From assembly GCF_003287405.1 (NCBI RefSeq), contig NZ_PRLD01000003.1, positions 221,224 through 285,223 on the forward strand: 64,000 nt of DNA. The letters are read 5' to 3'. Below are positions 1-8,873 of the stretch, piece by piece (the stretch's first letter is position 1; the number at the start of each line of letters is the position of its first letter). A program made the position numbers and the translations under genes. The DNA comes from Faecalibacterium prausnitzii (lineage in GTDB: Bacteria > Bacillota > Clostridia > Oscillospirales > Ruminococcaceae). A model generated the notes under the pieces. It saw nothing but the letters and a program-made list of their open reading frames with translations, was not told the DNA's origin and ran no database searches.

Positions 1-61
1 CGCCGGAACACAACACGATACGACACGGCAAACCAGCCGCGGACGGAAAGGATGTACTACA

Positions 62-1483
62 ATGGAACAGAGCGAAAAGACCCTTGACATGATCGTCAAT
101 CTCTGCAAGAACCGTGGTTATGTGTTCCCCGGTTCCGAGATCTACGGCGGTCTGGCCAACAGCTGGGACTACGGCCCCCTTGGTGTGGAGTTCAAGAACA
201 ACGTCAAAAAGGCATGGCTGAAAAAGTTTGTGCAGGAAAGCCCCTATAACGTGGGTTTGGATGCTGCCATCATCATGAACCCCCAGACATGGGTGACCAC
301 CGGCCATGTGTCCAGCTTCTCGGACCCCCTGCTGGACTGCCGCGCCTGCAAGGCACGCCACCGCGCCGACAAGCTGATCGGGGAAGAGCACCCCGAGGTG
401 AATGTGGATGCCATGAGCTTTGACGAGATGGACGCTTTCATCGCAGAGCACGAGGATATCGTCTGCCCCGTGTGCGGCAAGCACGATTTTACCCCCATCC
501 GCAAGTTCAACCTGATGTTCAAGACCGCTATCGGTGTGACCGAGGATAGCTCTTCCACCTGCTATCTGCGTCCCGAGACCGCACAGGGCATCTTTGTCAA
601 CTTTGCCAACATCCAGCGCACCACCCGCCGCAAGCTGCCCTTCGGTGTGTGTCAGGTGGGCAAGGCCTTCCGCAACGAGATCACCCCGGGCAACTTCACC
701 TTCCGCACCCGCGAATTCGAGCAGATGGAGTGTGAGTTCTTCTGCAAGCCCGGCACCGATCTGGACTGGTTCGCTTACTGGAAGGACTACTGCGAGAACT
801 GGCTGCTGAGCCTTGGCATCAAGAAGGAGCACCTGCGCCTGCGTGACCACGAGCCTGCAGAGCTGGCCTTCTACAGCCGTGCTACCACTGATATCGAGTA
901 TGCCTTCCCGTTCACCGACTGGGGCGAGCTGTGGGGCATTGCAGACCGTACCAACTACGACCTGACCCGCCATCAGGAGGCTTCCGGCAAGAGTCTGGAG
1001 TACTTCGACAGCGAGACCAACGAGCACTACATCCCCTACGTCATCGAGCCTTCTCTGGGCTGCGACCGCGTGGCGCTGGCCTTCCTGTGCGAGGCCTACG
1101 ACGAGGAGCACCTGACCGACAGCAAGGGCAAGGAGGATGTCCGCACCGTGCTGCGTCTGCATCCTGCTCTGGCTCCCTACAAGTGCGCCGTGCTGCCCCT
1201 GAGCAAGAAATTGGGCGAGAAGGCCATGGAGATCCGCAACGAGCTGAGCAAGTACTTCATGGTGGATTACGACGATACCGGTTCTATCGGCAAGCGTTAC
1301 CGCCGCGAGGACGAGATCGGCACTCCGTTCTGCGTCACTGTGGACTTTGACACTGTGGGCGACGAGGCCAAGGGCATTGCTGCCGACAACTGCGTCACCG
1401 TCCGTGACCGCGACACCATGGAGCAGGTGCGTATGCCCATCAGCGAGCTGAAGAGCTACATCGAGAGCAAGATCGAGTTCTAA
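62..1483 (+). CDS. glyS: Glycyl-tRNA synthetase, single-chain (alpha2) class II type
   Basis: Charges tRNA-Gly with glycine in the cytosol. The 473-residue protein has the class II core: the motif-1 region [15 protein letters not shown] near residues 72-86, motif 2 [19 protein letters not shown] near 214-232, and the motif-3 region [10 protein letters not shown] near 336. Two Cys pairs (93/96 and 135/138) form the zinc-binding insert seen in the bacterial version of the eukaryote-like enzyme. The C-terminal ~100 residues are the anticodon-binding domain. The start at ATG 62 follows GGAAAGGA at a normal distance. Length is normal for the homodimeric form, so no separate glyQ/glyS pair is expected. 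A strong terminator follows the stop. No T-box is visible in the 61 bases before the start, but the window edge cuts the leader. Confidence 0.97.
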   Translation: MEQSEKTLDMIVNLCKNRGYVFPGSEIYGGLANSWDYGPLGVEFKNNVKKAWLKKFVQESPYNVGLDAAIIMNPQTWVTTGHVSSFSDPLLDCRACKARHRADKLIGEEHPEVNVDAMSFDEMDAFIAEHEDIVCPVCGKHDFTPIRKFNLMFKTAIGVTEDSSSTCYLRPETAQGIFVNFANIQRTTRRKLPFGVCQVGKAFRNEITPGNFTFRTREFEQMECEFFCKPGTDLDWFAYWKDYCENWLLSLGIKKEHLRLRDHEPAELAFYSRATTDIEYAFPFTDWGELWGIADRTNYDLTRHQEASGKSLEYFDSETNEHYIPYVIEPSLGCDRVALAFLCEAYDEEHLTDSKGKEDVRTVLRLHPALAPYKCAVLPLSKKLGEKAMEIRNELSKYFMVDYDDTGSIGKRYRREDEIGTPFCVTVDFDTVGDEAKGIAADNCVTVRDRDTMEQVRMPISELKSYIESKIEF

Positions 1484-1505
1484 AAAATACACTGTTACGC
1501 AAAAA

Positions 1506-1541
1506 GCAGCCCCGCCGGAGCACCGGCGGGGCTGCTTTTTT
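1506..1541 (+). terminator. Intrinsic terminator of glyS
   Basis: A perfect 13-bp GC-rich stem (1506-1518 with 1523-1535) with an AGCA loop is followed by six T. It lies 23 bases past the glyS stop. Confidence 0.93.
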
Positions 1542-1555
1542 GCGTTGTGACGCCT

Positions 1556-1598
1556 GAAAAAAGTGGCCCGGAAACATCCGCAGACGTTTCTGAGCCAC
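1556..1598 (-). terminator. Intrinsic terminator of hisS
   Basis: Read on the minus strand, GTGGC and GAAAC pair with GTTTC and GCCAC (1586-1598 with 1563-1575) around a short loop and run into six T at 1557-1562. It sits 28 bases beyond the hisS stop. With the glyS terminator it separates two converging genes. Confidence 0.85.
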
Positions 1599-1625
1599 AA
1601 AATTAAAAATCGTCAGGCGGGCAGC

Positions 1626-2867
1626 TTACTGCTGGGCGAAGATCTTTACCTCGTCCTTGTCCATAAAGGCTGCGCCTGCAAAGCCTGCGGCTTCCAGCTG
1701 ACCCAGCTGCTTGCCCAGCTTTTTGCCCTGCGGCAGTACGGTGACGTTGTACTGCTCGCGTAGCGCGGCAGCCTTGCGCAGCACGGCAGGGAAGTCGGTG
1801 TCCTTGCCGTACAGCAGGGCGATCTTCTGCTTTGCGCCGGGGATCTGGTAGCCCTGCTCCAGCAGAATGCCGCACACCCGCTCGAAGCCGATGGAGAAGC
1901 CCACGGCGGGCACCTGCACGCCAAGGAACTTGCCCACCATGTTGTCGTAGCGTCCACCGCCGGCCACAGCACCGCTGAACTGCGGGCAGGTCACCTCGAA
2001 CACCATGCCGGTGTAGTAGCCCTGACCGCGTACCAGACTGGGGCAGTAGGCTACCTGATAACGGCCTGCAGCCAGCGTGTTGGCGGTGGCCAGCACATAC
2101 TTCAGGTCATCGGCGATGGCGGGGTCGGCGCAGCGGGCAGCTACGGCGTCCAGCGTCACGTCCCCGGCGGCAATGAAGTCTGCCAGTGCGTGGATGGCGC
2201 TTTCCGGCAGCTGCTTCTCGGTCAGCTCAGCCTTCACGCCCTCGGCACCGATCTTGTCCATCTTGTCAAAGGTGATGCAGACGGAGTCCAGCGTGTCGGC
2301 GGCAAAGCCCATGCTCTCCAGCATCCCGCGCAGGATGCGGCGGTCGTTGATGTTGACGGTAAAGCCGGTAAAGCCGATGTTCAGCAAGGCGCGGGTGGTC
2401 ACATCGATCAGCTCCACCTCGGCGTTGGGGGAAGCATCGCCCAGAATGTCGATATCACACTGTACAAACTCACGCAGACGGCCCTTCTGCGGGCGCTCGG
2501 CGCGGAACACCCGGTCGGTCTGGATGACCTTGAAGGGGCTGGGCAGCTTATCCTTGTTGGCAGCGTAGTAGCGGCTCAGCGGCAGGGTGAGGTCGTAGCG
2601 CAGACCCATGTCGGACAGCTGCTTGGGGTCACCGGTGTTCAGGGCAGCGGTCAGCTTGTCGCCGCGCTTGAGCACCTTGAAGATCAGGTTCAGGTTGTCG
2701 CCGCCCTCGGACTTGTCCAGATTTTCCATATCCTCCAGCATGGGGGTGGAGATACGCTCGAAACCGGCAGAGCGGTAGGTCTCCAGAATCTTGCCCTGAA
2801 TGTAGTCGCGCAGGGTCTGTTCGGCGGGCAGCAGATCCCGCATACCCTTCAAAGCCTGTGTTTTCAT
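1626..2867 (-). CDS. hisS: Histidyl-tRNA synthetase
   Basis: Class II synthetase that charges tRNA-His. The 413-residue chain shows the class II motif-2 segment around VFRAERPQKGRLREF (about residue 107-121), the histidine-specific motif GGGRYDNMVGKFLG (about 301-314) and a C-terminal anticodon-binding alpha/beta domain. A shared ancestor with the regulatory subunit HisZ is possible, but there are no his biosynthesis genes nearby and the length and both His-binding motifs favour the true synthetase. The start at ATG 2867 follows AGAGAGGAATTACTGTT. The gene is transcribed alone, divergently from the MFS gene. Confidence 0.95.
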   Translation of the reverse strand: MKTQALKGMRDLLPAEQTLRDYIQGKILETYRSAGFERISTPMLEDMENLDKSEGGDNLNLIFKVLKRGDKLTAALNTGDPKQLSDMGLRYDLTLPLSRYYAANKDKLPSPFKVIQTDRVFRAERPQKGRLREFVQCDIDILGDASPNAEVELIDVTTRALLNIGFTGFTVNINDRRILRGMLESMGFAADTLDSVCITFDKMDKIGAEGVKAELTEKQLPESAIHALADFIAAGDVTLDAVAARCADPAIADDLKYVLATANTLAAGRYQVAYCPSLVRGQGYYTGMVFEVTCPQFSGAVAGGGRYDNMVGKFLGVQVPAVGFSIGFERVCGILLEQGYQIPGAKQKIALLYGKDTDFPAVLRKAAALREQYNVTVLPQGKKLGKQLGQLEAAGFAGAAFMDKDEVKIFAQQ

Positions 2868-2952
2868 AACAGTAATTCCTCTCTATCTGTAAATTGTACC
2901 CGCCCTCGATGCCTGAAAAGGGGCGGGAGCGTTTTTAACTCAGTACTTTACC

Positions 2953-2980
2953 ATTATAAAGGATAATGCCGGATTGTCAA
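2953..2980 (-). promoter_or_regulatory. Sigma-A promoter and leader hairpin of hisS
   Basis: On the minus strand TTGACA (2975-2980) and TATAAT (2953-2958) are separated by 16 bases. The roughly 80-base leader contains a CCCGCCC/GGGCGGG hairpin at about 2909-2934. No T-box sequence is present, so unlike metG and alaS this synthetase is not controlled that way. Confidence 0.8.
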
Positions 2981-3029
2981 TCCAAATGGGCACACTATCG
3001 CAAATTGCACAAATCTTTGAGGTGAAGGT

Positions 3030-4223
3030 ATGAAACAGCAGTTTGCAGCAAAACACCCGTGGAGCATTCTGGCTGCGGGGGCAGCCATTCAGGTGCTTAC
3101 CGGCTTACCGGCGGCGTGGGGCGTCTTTCAGAAGCCGGTCATGGAGGAATACGGCCTTTCGGAGCAGGGGGCGGGCTACGCCTTTGCCCTGCTCATCGCC
3201 GCCTTTGGGGTGGGGTGTGTGCTGGGCGGCTTTTTACAGGATAAAAAGGGTCCGCGCTGCGCGGCGTTGTGGGGCACAGCCCTGCTCTGCGGCGGCTTTT
3301 TTGCAGCGGCCTTTCTGCCGGGCAGGGCAGGGTGGGGGTTCTTTCTGGCTTTCAGCATCCCGGCGGGGCTGGGCACGGCCTTTTTGTACCCCTCTATCCA
3401 GTCCTGCGCCCAAAAGTGGTACGCAGGGCGCAAGGGACTGGCGACCGGGGTCATCGGCGGTGCAGTGGGACTTTCCGGCGCGTTCCTTACCCTGTTCGTC
3501 CGGGCGGCGCTGCGGGGCTTTGGCCCGGTGCAGGGCATCCGGGGTGCGTTCTGGGCGCTGGGGGCGCTCACCCTGCCGGTGTGCCTTGCGGGCAGTGCGG
3601 TACTCAGCGACCCACCGCAGAAAAAGCAGCAGCCAAGCGGCAAAAACACCCTCGACCTTTCCCCGGGGCAGATGCTGCGCACAAAGCAGTACTGGCTGTG
3701 TGCGGGCGCGGTGTGCTTTTCAACACCGGCGGTGCTGCTGTTCAGCCCCATCATCCTAAAGCTGGGCATGGAGCGCGGGTTGGACGAGACTGCTGCGCTG
3801 TGGAGCATCGTACTGGGCAGCGTGGGCAGCGCTGCGGGACGGATGCTGATGCCCATGCTCAGCGACCACATTGGCCGCCGCGCCACCGACCTTGGACTGT
3901 TTGCAGCTTCGCTTGCGCTGTCGGCGGCGTTCTGGGCAGCGCAAGGCTGGTGGGTGGTGGTGTGCTACGCCGGGCTCACCTTCTGCTACTCGGCGTTGGC
4001 GGCGGTGCTGCCTGCCCTTTCCACCGACCTGTTCGGTCTGCCCCATGCGGGGGTGAACTACGGCTTTCTGGCCTTGGGGCAGAGCGTGGGCAGCCTTGCG
4101 TTCCCCTTTGCAGCCAATCTGCTGGCGCTGGAAAACGGGCGGCACCTGCTTGCTATGGCCGGTGCGGCGGCGGGCTTTGCGGCCATCTGGGCGCTGCATC
4201 CGGTGCAGAAAGACCCGCGCTGA
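3030..4223 (+). CDS. MFS transporter, oxalate/formate antiporter-like
   Basis: A 397-residue integral membrane protein with about 12 hydrophobic segments and the family's GP/GG-rich helices. The N-terminal part (YGLSEQGAGYAFALL, then DKKGPR between TM2 and TM3) matches the loop 2-3 motif of the oxalate-formate antiporter (OFA) group of the major facilitator superfamily. A second copy of the motif, DHIGRR, lies between TM8 and TM9. The start at ATG 3030 follows TGAGGTGAAGGT. The gene is alone, divergent from hisS, and its substrate cannot be read from the sequence; a monocarboxylate is a family-based guess. Confidence 0.85.
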   Translation: MKQQFAAKHPWSILAAGAAIQVLTGLPAAWGVFQKPVMEEYGLSEQGAGYAFALLIAAFGVGCVLGGFLQDKKGPRCAALWGTALLCGGFFAAAFLPGRAGWGFFLAFSIPAGLGTAFLYPSIQSCAQKWYAGRKGLATGVIGGAVGLSGAFLTLFVRAALRGFGPVQGIRGAFWALGALTLPVCLAGSAVLSDPPQKKQQPSGKNTLDLSPGQMLRTKQYWLCAGAVCFSTPAVLLFSPIILKLGMERGLDETAALWSIVLGSVGSAAGRMLMPMLSDHIGRRATDLGLFAASLALSAAFWAAQGWWVVVCYAGLTFCYSALAAVLPALSTDLFGLPHAGVNYGFLALGQSVGSLAFPFAANLLALENGRHLLAMAGAAAGFAAIWALHPVQKDPR

Positions 4224-4372
4224 AACGCGCAAAAAGTAAAGGCTGCAAAAAGTTTGCCGGTGCTTACGGCAGAATTGACAAAAACTTGACGATTGTTTTG
4301 TATAAAGCGGTGGAAATGACAGTTAGCGATGGATGACCGTAAAACCCGGCTGTACTTTTTGCAGGAAATGAC

Positions 4373-4401
4373 TTGCAAAATTCGTCCGTTTTCTCTATAA
4401 T
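4373..4401 (+). promoter_or_regulatory. Promoter of the scaffold/GGGtGRT pair
   Basis: TTGCAA (4373-4378), a 17-base spacer and a perfect TATAAT (4396-4401). Confidence 0.8.
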
Positions 4402-4407
4402 AAAACC

Positions 4408-4552
4408 ATGCGTGGTAGTACCGGTGCAGGCGCTGAAAGAGAGCAGCGCACCCGGTTCGGATGCAAGCAGTATGGAGCAGCAGCTGTGCCGGCAGGGCGC
4501 GGCGGCGGTTTTATGCTGCCAAAGCGACATTTGTCAAAAGGAGAGTATGATT
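4408..4552 (+). promoter_or_regulatory. Long structured 5' leader
   Basis: About 145 bases separate the predicted transcription start from the first gene. They hold a two-part hairpin: ACCGG (4420-4424) pairs with CCGGT (4452-4456), and inside it GCGCT (4430-4434) pairs with AGCGC (4445-4449). No known riboswitch core or T-box is recognised. The leader may be regulatory. The frame of the gene is open back to 4373, but the ribosome site AAAAGGAG at 4536-4543 fixes the real start. Confidence 0.45.
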
Positions 4553-5254
4553 ATGACCTATTCGCAGCAAGTACAGAATATGTGCCCGATCACCAAAGGT
4601 CCTAAGCATGGTCCGGCTCCCATCCCCGAAGAGGGTGCATGGGTCAAGGCCTATGAGATCAAGGACATCAGCGGCTACACCCATGGTGTGGGCTGGTGTG
4701 CACCCCAGCAGGGCACCTGCAAGCTGTCCCTGAACATCAAGAACGGCGTCATCGAAGAGGCTCTGGTGGAGACCATCGGCTGCTCCGGCATGACCCACTC
4801 TGCTGCTATGGCAGGCGAGATCCTGCCCGGCAAGACCATTCTGGAAGCTCTGAACACCGACCTGGTGTGCGACGCCATCAACGTGGCTATGCGCGAGCTG
4901 TTCCTGCAGATCGTCTACGGCCGCAGCCAGACCGCTTTCTCTGAGGACGGTCTGCCCATCGGCGCAGGTCTGGATGATTTGGGCAAGGGTCTGCGCTCCA
5001 TGACCGGCACCATTTTCTCCACCAAGGAGAAGGGCGTGCGCTATCTGGAGCTGACCGAGGGCTACATCAACAAGCTGGCAGTGGACGCTAACGATGAGGT
5101 CATCGGCTATCAGTTCGTCAAGCTGGGCAAGATGATGGAGGATATCCGTCACGGCAAGACCCCCAACGAGGCTTACGAGAAGAACGTGGGTACTTACGGC
5201 CGCTTCAGCAAGGAGCAGGGCGCTGTGAAGTACATCGACCCGCGTGAGGAATAA
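4553..5254 (+). CDS. Fe-S cluster assembly scaffold-like protein (NifU N-terminal type)
   Basis: A 233-residue cytosolic protein of the NifU/IscU-like family that in Firmicutes is paired with GGGtGRT proteins. The conserved core reads GVGWCAPQQGTCKLSLNI, then IGCSGMTHSAAMAGEILPGKT, giving Cys residues in the positions used for cluster binding in related scaffolds. Start choice: ATG 4553 is nine bases from AAAAGGAG, whereas ATG 4547 is only three bases away. The GGGtGRT gene follows after 18 bases in the same transcript. The exact reaction is not established for this subfamily; cluster assembly is inferred from the fold. Confidence 0.8.
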   Translation: MTYSQQVQNMCPITKGPKHGPAPIPEEGAWVKAYEIKDISGYTHGVGWCAPQQGTCKLSLNIKNGVIEEALVETIGCSGMTHSAAMAGEILPGKTILEALNTDLVCDAINVAMRELFLQIVYGRSQTAFSEDGLPIGAGLDDLGKGLRSMTGTIFSTKEKGVRYLELTEGYINKLAVDANDEVIGYQFVKLGKMMEDIRHGKTPNEAYEKNVGTYGRFSKEQGAVKYIDPREE

Positions 5255-5272
5255 GAGAGGAGGAACAACTCA

Positions 5273-6271
5273 ATGGCAACTTTTGAATCTATGGATCGCC
5301 GTATGCCTAAAATCGAGGCATGCCTGAAGGCTAACGGTCTGGAGTCTCTGGACGCTTGCAACGAGATGCTCCTCGCTAAGGGCATCGACTGCGACAAGAT
5401 CGTCCGCGGCGTGCAGCCCATCTGCTTTGATAACGCTGTCTGGGCTTACACTTTGGGCACCGCTATCGCTGTGAAGCGCGGCCTGACCGACGCTGCCGAG
5501 TGCGCAGCTGCTATCGGTGAGGGTCTGGAAGCTTTCACCATCCCCGGCTCTGTTGCTGAGCAGCGTCAGGTCGGTCTGGGTCACGGCAACCTGGGCGCTC
5601 GTCTGCTGAGCGAGGACACCACCTGCTTCGCTTTCCTGGCAGGCCACGAGTCCTTTGCTGCTGCTGAGGGTGCTATCGGCATCGCCCGCACCGCAAACAA
5701 GGTCCGCAAGACCCCCCTGCGCGTCATCCTGAACGGTCTGGGCAAGGACGCAGCTTACATCATTTCCCGTATCAACGGCTTCACCTATGTGCAGACCGAG
5801 TACGACATCCCCACCCAGACCCTGACTGTGGTCAAGGAGATCCCCTTCTCCGAGGGTGAGCGCGCAGCCGTTAAGTGCTACGGCGCTAACGACGTTATGG
5901 AAGGCGTTGCCATCATGAAGAAGGAGGACGTGCAGTGCTCCATCACCGGCAACTCCACCAACCCCGTCCGCTTCCAGCATCTGGTTGCCGGTACCTACAA
6001 GAAGTGGGCTATCGAGAACGGCAAGAAGTACTTCTCCGTTGCTTCCGGCGGCGGCACCGGCCGTACCCTGCACCCCGATAACGTGGCTGCAGGCCCCGCA
6101 AGCTACGGCCTGACCGACTCTCTGGGCCGCGTGCACGGCGATGCTCAGTTCGCAGGCTCCTCTTCTGTGCCCGCACACGTTGAGATGATGGGTCTGATCG
6201 GCATGGGCAACAACCCCATGGTCGGCGCTACCGTTGCCTGCGCTGTTGCTGCAGCTCAGGCTAACGCCTAA
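5273..6271 (+). CDS. GGGtGRT family protein
   Basis: A 332-residue protein of the family named after its glycine-rich motif, here ASGGGTGRTLHPDN near residues 260-273. No signal peptide or membrane segment is seen. The sequence is unusually well conserved in style: strong codon bias and few rare codons, as in a highly expressed gene. It follows the Fe-S scaffold-like gene with GAGAGGAGG before ATG 5273. The function is unknown; co-occurrence with the scaffold suggests that the two work together, possibly on an iron-sulfur or other metallocofactor. A terminator ends the two-gene operon. Confidence 0.85.
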   Translation: MATFESMDRRMPKIEACLKANGLESLDACNEMLLAKGIDCDKIVRGVQPICFDNAVWAYTLGTAIAVKRGLTDAAECAAAIGEGLEAFTIPGSVAEQRQVGLGHGNLGARLLSEDTTCFAFLAGHESFAAAEGAIGIARTANKVRKTPLRVILNGLGKDAAYIISRINGFTYVQTEYDIPTQTLTVVKEIPFSEGERAAVKCYGANDVMEGVAIMKKEDVQCSITGNSTNPVRFQHLVAGTYKKWAIENGKKYFSVASGGGTGRTLHPDNVAAGPASYGLTDSLGRVHGDAQFAGSSSVPAHVEMMGLIGMGNNPMVGATVACAVAAAQANA

Positions 6272-6292
6272 TCTTTTCCTAAGTTTCAGCGA

Positions 6293-6331
6293 GGGGAAGC
6301 TGCTCTCCGAATGAGCAGCTCCCCCTTTTTT
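6293..6331 (+). terminator. Terminator after the GGGtGRT gene
   Basis: GGGGAAGCTGCTC (6293-6305) pairs with GAGCAGCTCCCCC (6313-6325), followed by six T. Confidence 0.92.
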
Positions 6332-6380
6332 GCTGATAGATATCCGAACACAAGCAACCCAAAATAAGAAGGATGAAACA

Positions 6381-8297
6381 ATGAAAAAGAATCAGATCCG
6401 CAAGAGCGTGGCTGCGCTGGCCATGGCGGCTGTTGTAAGCGTCAGCCTGCTGGGCTACGGCTGCGGCAGCAAGCCTGCCTCCTCCACCGCAGGCGTGTCC
6501 GGCGAGTTCACCGGCACCGCCAAGGGTATGGGCGGCGATGTTACCGTCACTCTGACTTTGACCGATGGCAAGATCACCGGCTGCACCGCCGAGGGCAAGG
6601 ACGAGACCCCCGGCATCGGCACTATGGCTCTGGAGCAGCTGCCCGGCGCGATTGCCGAGAGCGGCAGCATTGCCGTGGACGGTGTGGCCACCGCAACCAT
6701 CACCTCTGACGCCATCAAGGAAGCTGCTGCTGCCGCTCTGGTCGCAGCCGGCCTGAACGCTGACGACTACAAGACCGAGGTCAAGGCTGAGGAGAACAAG
6801 GCCGAGGACTCCACCATTGACGCAGACATTGCCATCGTGGGTGCAGGCGGTGCAGGTATGACTGCTGCCATCACAGCTGCTGCCGAGGGCAAGAGCGTGG
6901 TCATTCTGGAGAGCCAGCCCATGGTGGGCGGCAACTCTGTGCGCGCTACCGGCGGCATGAACGCTGGTGACACCGTGTATCAGGACGAGAACGAGTTCGG
7001 CGAGTCCGCAGGCGTGGAAAAGACCCTGAAGACCGCTGCTGAAAAGTACGCTGACAACGCTACCATCACCGCTCTGGCTAAGACCGTCTCTGAGCAGTGG
7101 GCAGCTTATCAGGCAGACCCCAAGGGCTACTTCGACTCTGTGGAGCTGATGGAGCTGGACACCATGATCGGCGGCAAGGGCATCAACGACCCCGCTCTGG
7201 TGGAGACTCTGTGCTCTAACAGCGCTGACGCCATCGACTGGCTGGACGAGCACGGCATCACCCTGCACAGCGTTTCCAGCTTCGGCGGCGCATCCGTCAA
7301 GCGTATCCACCGCCCCGTGGATGCTGAGGGCAAGACCCTTTCTGTGGGCTCCTACATGATCCCCCTGCTGCAGGAGAACTGCGACAAGGCCGGCGTGCAG
7401 ACCCTGCTGAACACCACCGCTACCGAGCTGCTGACCGATGCAAACGGTGCCGTTGTGGGCGTGAAGGCTACCGGCTCCACCGGTGAGACCATCACCGTGA
7501 ATGCCAAGTCTGTGGTGCTGACCACCGGCGGCTTCGGCGCAAATCTGGACATGGTCACCGAGTACAAGCCCGAGCTGAAGGGCTTTATGACCACCAACGC
7601 CGCAGGCGCACAGGGTCAGGGCATTGAGATGGCTACCGCTGTGGGCGCTGACACTGTGGACATGGATCAGATCCAGATCCACCCCACCGTGGAGGCTAAC
7701 ACCGCCGCTCTGATCACCGAGGGTCTGCGCGGCGACGGCGCTGTGCTGATCAATGCCGAGGGCAAGCGCTTTATCGACGAAGTGGGCACCCGTGACGTGG
7801 TTTCCGCTGCCGAGATCGCTCAGACCGGCAGCTACAGCTGGCTGGTGGTGGATCAGGCTATGGTCGATGCTTCCAGCGTCATTCAGGGCTACATCAAGAA
7901 GGGCTACACCGTGACCGGCCAGACCTACGAGGAACTGGCAAAGGCTATGGGCGTGGACGAGGCTGCTTTTGCCGAGACCATGAAGACCTGGAACGGCTAC
8001 GTTGAGGCCAAGAACGATCCCGACTTTGGCCGTACCAGCTTTGCAAAGGCTCTGGATACTGCTCCCTACTACGCCATCAAGGTCACCGCAGGTGTGCACC
8101 ACACCATGGGCGGCCTGAAGATCAACACCAACACCGAGGTGCTGAAGGCTGACGGTTCTGTGATCCCCGGCCTGTTCGCGGCAGGTGAGGTGACCGGCGG
8201 TGTGCACGGTGCAAACCGTCTGGGCGGCAACGCTGTGGCCGACTTTACCGTCTTTGGCCGCATTGCCGGTGCAGCTGCCAGCAAGTATGCTGCATGA
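6381..8297 (+). CDS. Exported FMN-binding, FAD-dependent reductase (fumarate/urocanate reductase-like lipoprotein)
   Basis: A 638-residue lipoprotein. Its signal peptide ends in the lipobox LGYGC, so it is anchored outside the membrane. Residues of roughly 40-125 form an FMN_bind domain; ATATITS fits the site where an ApbE-type transferase attaches FMN to Thr. From about 150 on is a FAD_binding_2 module: AIVGAGGAGMTAAI dinucleotide fold, GGNSVRATGGMNA, and the C-terminal GLFAAGEVTGGVHGANRLGG. This architecture belongs to extracytosolic flavoenzymes that reduce fumarate, urocanate, acrylates or similar acceptors. The start at 6381 is supported by AAGAAGGATGAAACA. The next gene overlaps its stop, so the two are co-translated. 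The electron acceptor cannot be predicted. Confidence 0.9.
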   Translation: MKKNQIRKSVAALAMAAVVSVSLLGYGCGSKPASSTAGVSGEFTGTAKGMGGDVTVTLTLTDGKITGCTAEGKDETPGIGTMALEQLPGAIAESGSIAVDGVATATITSDAIKEAAAAALVAAGLNADDYKTEVKAEENKAEDSTIDADIAIVGAGGAGMTAAITAAAEGKSVVILESQPMVGGNSVRATGGMNAGDTVYQDENEFGESAGVEKTLKTAAEKYADNATITALAKTVSEQWAAYQADPKGYFDSVELMELDTMIGGKGINDPALVETLCSNSADAIDWLDEHGITLHSVSSFGGASVKRIHRPVDAEGKTLSVGSYMIPLLQENCDKAGVQTLLNTTATELLTDANGAVVGVKATGSTGETITVNAKSVVLTTGGFGANLDMVTEYKPELKGFMTTNAAGAQGQGIEMATAVGADTVDMDQIQIHPTVEANTAALITEGLRGDGAVLINAEGKRFIDEVGTRDVVSAAEIAQTGSYSWLVVDQAMVDASSVIQGYIKKGYTVTGQTYEELAKAMGVDEAAFAETMKTWNGYVEAKNDPDFGRTSFAKALDTAPYYAIKVTAGVHHTMGGLKINTNTEVLKADGSVIPGLFAAGEVTGGVHGANRLGGNAVADFTVFGRIAGAAASKYAA

Positions 8298-8701
8298 GCA
8301 TAAAGCAAAAAAACTCTGACACCGCCGCCCCCAAGGGCAGCGCGTGGAAGAAAAATGTGATCTTTGCACTGGTGGTGCTGGCGCTGGCCGCAGGTGTTTT
8401 TCTTGCGGTGCGGGCGCAGCATCCCGCCAAGGGCAGCGGCCTGCAGGCCGTTGTAGATTTCGGTGACGGCGTTACCGAGACTTTGACCCTTGCGCAGGAT
8501 CACGATTATCTGTACGAGGTAGGAGACTACGTTGTGCACCTGCAGGTGAAGGATGGTGTCATCGCGTTTTTGGACAGTCAGTGCCCGGACCATGTCTGTG
8601 AGCAATTCGGCTGGCTGGATAAGGACGGCGCATGGGCCGCCTGTGTGCCCGCAGGCGTGTATGTGGTGGTAGAGCCCACCGCAGACGCAGATTCAAAATG
8701 A
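8294..8701 (+). CDS. NusG domain II membrane protein
   Basis: A 135-residue protein with one N-terminal transmembrane helix (about residues 18-40) and an outside-facing NusG domain II, including the typical stretch SQCPDHVCEQFGWL with two Cys (about 96-101). Proteins of this type are commonly found beside Rnf, ApbE or FMN_bind genes. The ATGA overlap with the upstream flavoprotein means coupled translation and suggests that it helps assemble or anchor that exported flavoenzyme. This partner role is inferred. Confidence 0.85.
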   Translation: MSIKQKNSDTAAPKGSAWKKNVIFALVVLALAAGVFLAVRAQHPAKGSGLQAVVDFGDGVTETLTLAQDHDYLYEVGDYVVHLQVKDGVIAFLDSQCPDHVCEQFGWLDKDGAWAACVPAGVYVVVEPTADADSK

Positions 8702-8720
8702 AGTGATCAGGCTTCCATGA

Positions 8721-8764
8721 TGGATGTCTCCCTGAATACAAAGGGGAGACATCCATTTTGTTTT
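8721..8764 (+). terminator. Terminator after the flavoprotein operon
   Basis: TGGATGTCTCCC (8721-8732) pairs with GGGGAGACATCCA (8743-8755), followed by TTTTGTTTT. Confidence 0.9.
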
Positions 8765-8838
8765 ACGGAAACAGGTGTTGCCCGCGCACCAAAATGCGGG
8801 CAGACGATGCTTTGCCTGCGCGATTCTGCATCTTTTTG

Positions 8839-8867
8839 TTGACAAACCCGCACTTTTTGCGTATGAT
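8839..8867 (+). promoter_or_regulatory. Promoter of the metG T-box transcript
   Basis: Perfect TTGACA (8839-8844), 17-base spacer, TATGAT (8862-8867). Confidence 0.9.
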
Positions 8868-8873
8868 AGAAGC

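Noticed and set aside
1626..2867. hisZ (regulatory HisRS paralogue) instead of hisS
   Set aside because: Both histidine-binding motifs and the anticodon domain are present, and no histidine biosynthesis genes are nearby.
4286..4306. TTGACG and TATAAA as promoter of the scaffold gene
   Set aside because: The spacing is only nine bases; the TTGCAA-17-TATAAT pair at 4373-4401 is far better.
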